This document shows positions 40,042-46,667 of a DNA stretch of 46,667 nt, in pieces. The DNA is from Ichthyosporea sp. XGB-2017a (taxonomy: Eukaryota; Opisthokonta; Ichthyosporea), in assembly GCA_002811675.1 (NCBI GenBank), contig PDIM01010335.1, forward strand, positions 1 through 46,667. The letters are read 5' to 3'. Numbering within the stretch: position 1 is the stretch's first letter; each line of letters begins with the position of its first letter. The notes under the pieces were generated by a model. It was not told where the DNA came from. It made no database searches and worked only from the letters and a program-made list of their open reading frames with translations. A program made the translations under genes and the position numbers.

Positions 40042-43000
40042 TTACTCATGCAATTGCTCATCACACGCCTCCCCACTGAAATCGTTTATACAGACGCATC
40101 TACCAGAACCTCCATCACACAACCCTCGGCCCCTGCTACTGCCACACATTGATTGGTCTTCATCTGATGCTTTGCATGCTTTCAATTCACAAGCAGAGCC
40201 ATAGTAGTCTTCATTGCATATACAATTTCCATTGGTGCATGTACCCTGGCCTGAACATGGTGCTTCTGTTGTTGATGGACATTTTCGGATTTCACATGAT
40301 ATTCCTGTGTATTCGGGATTGCAATCACACTTTCTTTCTGACAAACACTTTCCATTTCCAGAACATTCTAACCCGTTTGCAGACTTCGGACAAGGTGAAA
40401 GCTCGCATCCCTCACCTTCCCTACCAAAGTGGCACTTGCATGTATGATCTCCTTGACATACACCCTGCCCACAAAATCCTTTTATACCGGGGCATACTAG
40501 TTGACTGCAATCGCTACCTGAATACCCTTCTTTGCATAAGCACTCACCAGAATCCGGATTACATAATCCATTTTGGCCGCAGTCCTTTGGACATGTCTTT
40601 TCACGAACTTCACACTGTGCCCCTGAAAATCCTTCCTCACAAACACATTTACCTCTTACGCAAAGACCCCAGCCCTTGTCCGAATTGCATGGGTGATCAT
40701 TATTGGGGCTTGAGTTGCATTTGCCACCAAATTCACATTTGGGCCCGTACATTCCTGATCTACACACACATTTGCCATAAACGCAGTCTCCGTTAACACC
40801 GCAAAGTTTTCCTTCATTCATAGCACACATGCCTTCAACACTATGCTCACATCCGTCTCCGTAATGGCCGTAATCACAATAACATTTGCCTGTCAATGTG
40901 TCGCACAAACCAACACCCCCGCAAGGCGACCTCTTTTCATATCCTGGGCAATGCCTTCGTTCACAATACTCTCCGAAGAACCCATCATTACAAACACAAA
41001 TACTCTTTCCAGTTGATGATAAGTCGCAGATTCCATTGTTTGTGCAAATTAACGCAGGGTCAGCATCCGGGTTTTTGGCACAGGTGTCACGCTGAGAATC
41101 ACAAGTATCACCAACATACCCCGGGTCACACTCGCATATGCCTTTGGCTTCATTACACTTCCCGTGTCCGGTGGCACTGCAATCGTGTTGGCAATGCTGG
41201 TTTTCACACATACGCCCCGGTCCATTGAAGAAACTGCTTTTGCCACTGGGGTCAGTTTTGCAATTGCATTCGCCAGTATCCCTTACGCACACACAATGAC
41301 TGCAGTGCTTTTTGTTGCATTCATTGTCCTTGTCACTGTCGCTATCGTACCCTGGACAAGCAAGTTCTTCACAATTTTCTCCTACGTATGGGCCCTTGCA
41401 TAGGCATGTTCCGGTTTTAAAGTCACATTCGCCTCTAGCCCCGCAAGAATGCAGACACGTAATCTGTTCGCACTCTTTTCCCTCATAAGGGGAATTGCAT
41501 GAACACTGTCCAGTTTCAGCATTGCAAGTACCCCGCTCTGCTCCTCCGCAGTCAGATCCACAGTATACTCTCTTTTCACTGCAATCTTCCCCAGTCCATG
41601 CTTCAGTACACTTGCACGCAATGACGCTTCCCTCTGCGTTACATTCACCATGGCCAGAGCAAAGGACGCCGAGACTATTCGACTTGCATGTTTTTATGCT
41701 GCAATCAACTCCACTAAATCCGCTGTTACATTCACATTCACCCGTGGAGAATATGCATACCCCATGGCTTGAATCGGTGCAATCGTTAGGACATGCTTTT
41801 GCATTGCAATTTTGACCTGTCCATCCATTCAGGCATTCACAGTTTCCATTAATACATACGCCGCGCCCAGAAGCACTACCACAAGAATCGACATCTCCAC
41901 ATCCTGCAAACTGACACAGTTCTCCATAAAAGCCATCTTTACATACACATTGACCATCTACACAATCGCGGCTCTTTCCGGAGCATTCCACACCAACTTC
42001 ATCTACCGGGCAGCTCTTTCGGGAGCATTCGCTGTCACCAGCCCAGCCTGAATCACAAAGGCACGTACCTGTAAGAAAATCGCAAGAGCCATGCCCGCTA
42101 CAGTCGTTTGGGCAAGATTTGAAGCCACAATCATCACCAAAGTATCCCTGCGAACAAACACACATTTCTGTATCGGTATTAAGGAATCCCTTGGGCTCTG
42201 GCGGACATGGTACTTTGCTTTCGGATATTGTACAGCACTTGGTCACTCCACTTTTTCGCCACCCCGCATCACAAGTCCATTCCCCATTGTTGCATTGGCC
42301 ATGAAGCTCGCATTCCCTTGAGCCCGTACATTTTTTTTGCTCGCACGCAGGGCCACCAAACAGGAGCTCATCACAAACACACTTCCCATCCGATCCAGAG
42401 CACTGGCCACGTCCTAAATTCTTTCCACACATAGAATCAATACCAATTTCTTCTGAATAACCTGGGCAAATCTTGGATTGACAGTCCTCACCCCAAGCCT
42501 GATCTAATTCAGCACAAACACACTTTCCCTCTTTGTAATCACAGTATCCCTTTCCACGTTCACTGCCACATGTACCGACACACTGTTTCTTCTTTGTATC
42601 ACATGGTGAGTTTGGGCTGGATGAAAAAAATAATTTGTTACATTCCCACTGGCCATTGATGCACTCTCCGTTTGTAATTGCCTGAACGTATTTCCCATTA
42701 ATGGTACAGTGCGGGAGATGACATGCCACCCCTGTTAACTTTGTGGTGCATTCACATTTCCCATTATTGCATTTACTTCCATCGCCACCGCAATCCCCAC
42801 TATGCAAATGGGGAAACCCTGGGCAATACTGATTTTCGCATGCGTCGCCATAGTATCGATCCCCGCAAAGACAATTACCCTCTTTTGAGCATACTTGTCC
42901 ATTGCAAGGAAGTCCATTGTGTTTTCGACATGCTTTCCACTGACATTCTTCTCCATAATAATCACTGTTGCACTCGCACTTTCCGTTAGTCCAACTACCT

Positions 43001-46000
43001 CTTCCATTACACTTATTATTAGTATCACCACCGTAGATGGCTGAGTATTTTTTGAAGTTGCAAGTGTTGCCATCCCAACCTTCATAACATGCACATACTC
43101 CGGTTTCGTAATTGCATAAACCCTTGCCATTGCAGCCACTGTCTTCCCCTTCTCCGCATACCTGCTTTGCCTCTGAGCAATCTTTTCCAAATCTATCCGC
43201 TCGGCATTTGCACATAGCGGGTAAATCACCTTTGGCAACTTTGCAGCTTGCAGAGTCGATAAACCGATTTTCAATTATAATTTTGTTAATTTGCCCTTCA
43301 TTTTCAATTTCACGATCACACTTAAATTCTTTTGTACTTTCATCGTATGTGCATGCAAAAAAATCGCAGTTTTCACCAAAAAATCCGTCTTTTGCATTGC
43401 AGTGACACTTTCCATTTGCAAATACACCCCCTCCGCTTAGAGCATTGCAGAGAGTTTCAATTGGAAATCGCTCTGCACAATCTTCTCCTCGAAATCCCTC
43501 CGTACATATACATTTTCCAATGTCCTCATTACATATACCATTATTACATGACACCTTGCATTGTTTCCTCTCACAAGCATTCCCTGAATATCCGCTTTTA
43601 CACTCACACTTCCCTTCCCTACAGAAGCCCAAAGTATTTGCATAAGTTCTTCCTTGTCCACAATAAGAGCCTGTAAATGGGTTATATTCGCATTTGTTGG
43701 TTACGCAACCCATTGAAGAACTTTCTGTAGCACCTGCGTTGCATTCGCACTTCCCACTCTCTTGATTGCACACTCCTAGCCCTTCTCGCCTACTACACTC
43801 ATCAATGGCCCCGTTTTGTAATATGGGTCCAGGGCACTTTCGACTACTGCAGTCCTCACCTCCATAACCATCGACGCATCTACATTCTCCTGTTGCTCCA
43901 TTGCAGGTCCCGTGACCACTGCACTGTTTTCCTATAACCTTTGTAGGGCAAAGCTTTAAGCTACAAGATGGTCCATAATACCCTGCTTTGCATTTGCACT
44001 CCCCGTCTAAACACTGTCCCTTTCCTGTGAGGTAGCCACATTGTCCAAAATAATTCAAGCTGATGGAGCATTCTTTAAGCTTGTCGGAACACGTTTCACC
44101 ACTATATCCAGGAAAGCATTCACACTTTTGGGTTTCCTGGTTACACATTCCACCGCCTTCTGCTTTGTTACATTCCTTTTCTGGTGTCGAGCTTGTATAC
44201 CCAGGGCATGTTTTGATGGAGCAATCAATGCCCTGGTACCCATCTTTACATTTGCATACTCCAGATTCTTTATCACAAGTGCCATGACTCTTATCTGTGC
44301 AATCATTTGAGCACAACCTCTCCGAACATGATGGGCCCGTAAAGGGGGGCTTGCACTCGCATACACCAGTGCGAATATCGCAAAGGGAATCCGCTTTCGT
44401 TCCTCGACACTGTTCAACAATTACCCCCGGGGTTCCAAAATCTGGAAACCCACACTGTGTATTTTCATTTGCCTTATTTTTGCGCATTGGGGCCACCTTA
44501 TGCTCGCACATCTCTCCTTCGTATCCATCTTTGCATTGACACTTTTGAGTTTCCAAATTGCACACCCCCCGAAAGCTACATACCGTATCCTTGCAAGTCA
44601 TGTATTGGCAATAAGAACCACTGAATCCCTCAGTGCAGCTACATTCACCAGAAGATGTATCGCATGTTGATCTGGTCGTCTTTTCTCGGCATGGTGATGC
44701 ATCGCACTCCTGTCCGTTCCACACGCCTCCTCCTTTCAAGCAGGCAATATCTCTTGGGCATACCAGAAGGGAACAGTCATCTCCTTCGTGGCTAGAATCA
44801 CACTTGCACTTACCAGCAACACACTGTCCTGCATTATTGCACGGCACAGTGGATTTTGATCCGTTTGGAGATTGAACAGTGATTACTCCCGGGCATTGTT
44901 TTTCTGCACATGTATCCCCAGTCCATTGCGGAAAACATTTACAAAGACCAGATATCGTGTCACAATCTCCTTTTCCGTTGCAGTCAGGAGATGGGCACTT
45001 GCGACGGTTGCAATACTGGCCAAAGTACCCTTCATTGCAAGCGCATTCTCCTATATAGTAATCGCATTCCCCGTGTTCACATATGTCCATACATTTGCGC
45101 TTCTCACAAGCGTCTCCAATATAGGTCATTCCATCACCTTTGCATTTACATTTTCCAGTGTTTCGATCACAGCTACCCCTCTCTGTGCCCCCACACTCTG
45201 GGTCACCTGGGCATATGTGTTCATCACAGGTGATTCCCTGGAAACCTTTTGAACAGGCACATATCCCTTGGGTTGTGCATTCTCCATTACCTTTCTTACA
45301 TTCGGGTTGACAAGATTTTGTTGTTACAATATTTGCTTGCAGGACAAACGTAGCCCTAGAATACGCCTCTTTTATCACATCTCCTGTTAGGGCTCGGTTA
45401 ACTGTCTCTCCCGGGGCAGGGGCGCCTCCTTGCTCAATTGATGAGGGGTCGCTATTTTGTGAAGGGACAAGTATGAGGTCAGAAACCCATTTACCATCAC
45501 GACCTCTTGTCGCAAAAGTAGAAGCAATGCTATTTTCATCACGTCGCCTACGTTGTTCTTGGCCAGTCGATTCGTATCTGGCACACAGGAACAATTGTGG
45601 AGTACGTGCATCATTTCCCTCGTTTATATTTACACTACCGGATGTATATCCCACCTTGCAGGACACAAAGCCCTTAAAGTCGGGACTCTCTGCCTTTAAG
45701 TACACCCCTGAGACTGCCTTGGGTACGGAGCTACCAAGAGCTTCTCTCTTCACGCATAACATGGTAATGTAATGTTGGGGATCACCTCCGTTGATGTTGT
45801 CCCTTTTGGGTTCTTTGCCCTCGGAAAGACACATTTGAACAAAGGCATTCATCAATGTGATTTCAGTCTTTCTGAAAACTCGCACCTCAATCCTTGTCAC
45901 CACCTTTTCTCTTTTATAATTGCAGTAGGGCCCATAATAGTCGTTCTTACATGTGCAATATGCATAGGTAGAGTAGGAAGGTGCATCATAGCACACTCCC

Positions 46001-46488
46001 TTCCCCATACACGGCGGGTCTCCTTTGCACTTGGCCTTTTCTACTTTTGTTTTCTTCTTTACAGCTATTTGGCCGTCTCCTTTGTCTGGGATTCTTTCGC
46101 CGGCCTCTCTTCCTGTAGCTGTACTTTCCGTTTCACTCTCCCCCGCGCCTCCACCTGCTTCACTAATGGATTCCTCCACTTCTGTATATACGCTATCAAT
46201 CTCGTCATCGATAGCCGCTAATGTCAGGCTATCATCTTCCTCGTCTTCCTCCCTCTCGTAGTCGCCGTCGTCGCCGAACCCCACTCCTTTCACTCCGTCG
46301 GTTACCGACGAAACGTTCCGTGGCTCATCTACCACTGGCTGCTTCTCGATGCCATTCAAGGTGTCCACCGAGGTGACAATCACAGCTACCGTGGTAACTA
46401 GTGCAAGAAAGACACATACCAGTGCAGCTGTCTGGCTTACGCGATCAAGCTTCTTAAATTCCTTTGTAAGATTCTTTGCTTTATCCAT
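40042..46488 (-). CDS. Giant type II membrane protein with tenascin-type EGF array (paralogue)
   Basis: A single exon gives 2148 residues from ATG 46488. A short basic cytoplasmic tail (MDKAKNLTKEFKKLDR) is followed by a signal-anchor helix (about 22-43, AALVCVFLALVTTVAVIVTS) and an acidic Ser/Glu-rich stalk to about 145. One EGF module (CTCKNDYYGPYCNYK), a domain of about 200 residues with SCKVGYTSGSVNIN and LFLCARY (MABP-like, as in the gene at 31632), then roughly 45 eight-cysteine EGF repeats to the C-terminus. Unlike its paralogue it lacks the C-terminal MABP-like domain and has no introns. It is likely displayed at the cell surface, possibly in cell-cell or substrate adhesion or as a mastigoneme- or glycocalyx-like fibre; function is inferred from architecture only. 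Confidence 0.9.
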   Translation of the reverse strand: MDKAKNLTKEFKKLDRVSQTAALVCVFLALVTTVAVIVTSVDTLNGIEKQPVVDEPRNVSSVTDGVKGVGFGDDGDYEREEDEEDDSLTLAAIDDEIDSVYTEVEESISEAGGGAGESETESTATGREAGERIPDKGDGQIAVKKKTKVEKAKCKGDPPCMGKGVCYDAPSYSTYAYCTCKNDYYGPYCNYKREKVVTRIEVRVFRKTEITLMNAFVQMCLSEGKEPKRDNINGGDPQHYITMLCVKREALGSSVPKAVSGVYLKAESPDFKGFVSCKVGYTSGSVNINEGNDARTPQLFLCARYESTGQEQRRRRDENSIASTFATRGRDGKWVSDLILVPSQNSDPSSIEQGGAPAPGETVNRALTGDVIKEAYSRATFVLQANIVTTKSCQPECKKGNGECTTQGICACSKGFQGITCDEHICPGDPECGGTERGSCDRNTGKCKCKGDGMTYIGDACEKRKCMDICEHGECDYYIGECACNEGYFGQYCNRRKCPSPDCNGKGDCDTISGLCKCFPQWTGDTCAEKQCPGVITVQSPNGSKSTVPCNNAGQCVAGKCKCDSSHEGDDCSLLVCPRDIACLKGGGVWNGQECDASPCREKTTRSTCDTSSGECSCTEGFSGSYCQYMTCKDTVCSFRGVCNLETQKCQCKDGYEGEMCEHKVAPMRKNKANENTQCGFPDFGTPGVIVEQCRGTKADSLCDIRTGVCECKPPFTGPSCSERLCSNDCTDKSHGTCDKESGVCKCKDGYQGIDCSIKTCPGYTSSTPEKECNKAEGGGMCNQETQKCECFPGYSGETCSDKLKECSISLNYFGQCGYLTGKGQCLDGECKCKAGYYGPSCSLKLCPTKVIGKQCSGHGTCNGATGECRCVDGYGGEDCSSRKCPGPILQNGAIDECSRREGLGVCNQESGKCECNAGATESSSMGCVTNKCEYNPFTGSYCGQGRTYANTLGFCREGKCECKSGYSGNACERKQCKVSCNNGICNEDIGKCICTEGFRGEDCAERFPIETLCNALSGGGVFANGKCHCNAKDGFFGENCDFFACTYDESTKEFKCDREIENEGQINKIIIENRFIDSASCKVAKGDLPAMCKCRADRFGKDCSEAKQVCGEGEDSGCNGKGLCNYETGVCACYEGWDGNTCNFKKYSAIYGGDTNNKCNGRGSWTNGKCECNSDYYGEECQWKACRKHNGLPCNGQVCSKEGNCLCGDRYYGDACENQYCPGFPHLHSGDCGGDGSKCNNGKCECTTKLTGVACHLPHCTINGKYVQAITNGECINGQWECNKLFFSSSPNSPCDTKKKQCVGTCGSERGKGYCDYKEGKCVCAELDQAWGEDCQSKICPGYSEEIGIDSMCGKNLGRGQCSGSDGKCVCDELLFGGPACEQKKCTGSRECELHGQCNNGEWTCDAGWRKSGVTKCCTISESKVPCPPEPKGFLNTDTEMCVCSQGYFGDDCGFKSCPNDCSGHGSCDFLTGTCLCDSGWAGDSECSRKSCPVDEVGVECSGKSRDCVDGQCVCKDGFYGELCQFAGCGDVDSCGSASGRGVCINGNCECLNGWTGQNCNAKACPNDCTDSSHGVCIFSTGECECNSGFSGVDCSIKTCKSNSLGVLCSGHGECNAEGSVIACKCTEAWTGEDCSEKRVYCGSDCGGAERGTCNAETGQCSCNSPYEGKECEQITCLHSCGARGECDFKTGTCLCKGPYVGENCEELACPGYDSDSDKDNECNKKHCSHCVCVRDTGECNCKTDPSGKSSFFNGPGRMCENQHCQHDCSATGHGKCNEAKGICECDPGYVGDTCDSQRDTCAKNPDADPALICTNNGICDLSSTGKSICVCNDGFFGEYCERRHCPGYEKRSPCGGVGLCDTLTGKCYCDYGHYGDGCEHSVEGMCAMNEGKLCGVNGDCVYGKCVCRSGMYGPKCEFGGKCNSSPNNDHPCNSDKGWGLCVRGKCVCEEGFSGAQCEVREKTCPKDCGQNGLCNPDSGECLCKEGYSGSDCSQLVCPGIKGFCGQGVCQGDHTCKCHFGREGEGCELSPCPKSANGLECSGNGKCLSERKCDCNPEYTGISCEIRKCPSTTEAPCSGQGTCTNGNCICNEDYYGSACELKACKASDEDQSMCGSSRGRGLCDGGSGRCVCINDFSGEACDEQLHE

Positions 46489-46667
46489 CTTCCATCTTTT
46501 CCTTTCTGTTGATTATAAACACAAAATTCTAATCCATAAAACCGATAAACGAAACAAAAAGAAAAAAGCACAAAGCACAAAAAGGGCACAACACCTCTAT
46601 AAATTTTGTCTTTTTCTTTATTCTTTTTTTTTTTGAAACTAAAACAAACAAATAAAATAAATAAATA
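46489..46667. other. Upstream region of second EGF gene
   Basis: AT-rich promoter and leader DNA for the minus-strand gene, with a 10-base T run (46625-46634) and an AAATAAATAAATA end. Nothing else is seen before the window ends. Confidence 0.4.

Noticed and set aside
31632-46488. Teneurin identity for the type II EGF proteins
   Set aside because: Topology and EGF repeats fit, but no NHL or YD-repeat region exists and the EGF number is far too high.

Overview
The window is nuclear DNA of a eukaryote, most likely a protist. It holds protein genes with short GT-AG introns (about 50-135 bases), very large intronless reading frames (9.7 kb and 6.4 kb), eukaryote-only families (ARID4-type chromatin protein, cathepsin Z/X, RING protein, tenascin-type EGF arrays) and AATAAA signals. 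I saw no operons with ribosome binding sites, no tRNA or rRNA genes and no recognisable intact transposon. An ARID4 homologue hints at the opisthokont/holozoan side, while an Sfm1-type SPOUT methyltransferase is more a fungal and protist gene; I cannot name the group.

Layout. 78-707: acidic, tryptophan-rich repeat frame interrupted by one TGA. 2412-4433 (+): three-exon type I membrane protein with a presumed beta-helix ectodomain and a GCC2/GCC3-type cysteine module. 4446-5027 (-): SFM1 protein-arginine methyltransferase, its stop 12 bases from the previous stop. 6634-9477 (+): ARID4-like SIN3/HDAC-type chromatin protein. 9845-19594 (-): 3249-residue golgin-like coiled-coil giant. 20109-20893: fold-back inverted duplication of a gene 5' end. 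21037-21972 (+): ankyrin protein with a probable RanBP1/NUP50-like domain. 22164-23654 (-): leucine-rich-repeat protein. 24162-25280 (-): RING/coiled-coil protein. 26395-28370 (+): unknown membrane protein with charged coil and Gly/Asn/Ser-rich tail. 29033-30076 (+): neutral-sphingomyelinase-like phosphodiesterase. 30154-30545 (-): decayed duplicate of the 3' end of the EGF gene beside it. 30617-31458 (-): unknown gene split in two frames. 31632-36993 (-): six-exon type II EGF-array protein. 38244-39693 (+): cathepsin Z with a C-terminal membrane anchor and a lysosomal-type tail. 40042-46488 (-): a second, 2148-residue EGF-array protein.

The right-hand third looks like a cell-surface/endolysosomal neighbourhood. 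Two paralogous signal-anchored EGF giants, both with MABP-like segments, flank a membrane-tethered cathepsin Z, with relics of at least one further EGF gene copy. The left two thirds are mixed housekeeping and regulatory genes. Convergent pairs are packed so tightly that their 3' untranslated regions must overlap, and at 9729-9741 two opposed polyadenylation hexamers sit almost on top of each other. All gene calls rest on reading motifs by eye; no database search was possible.
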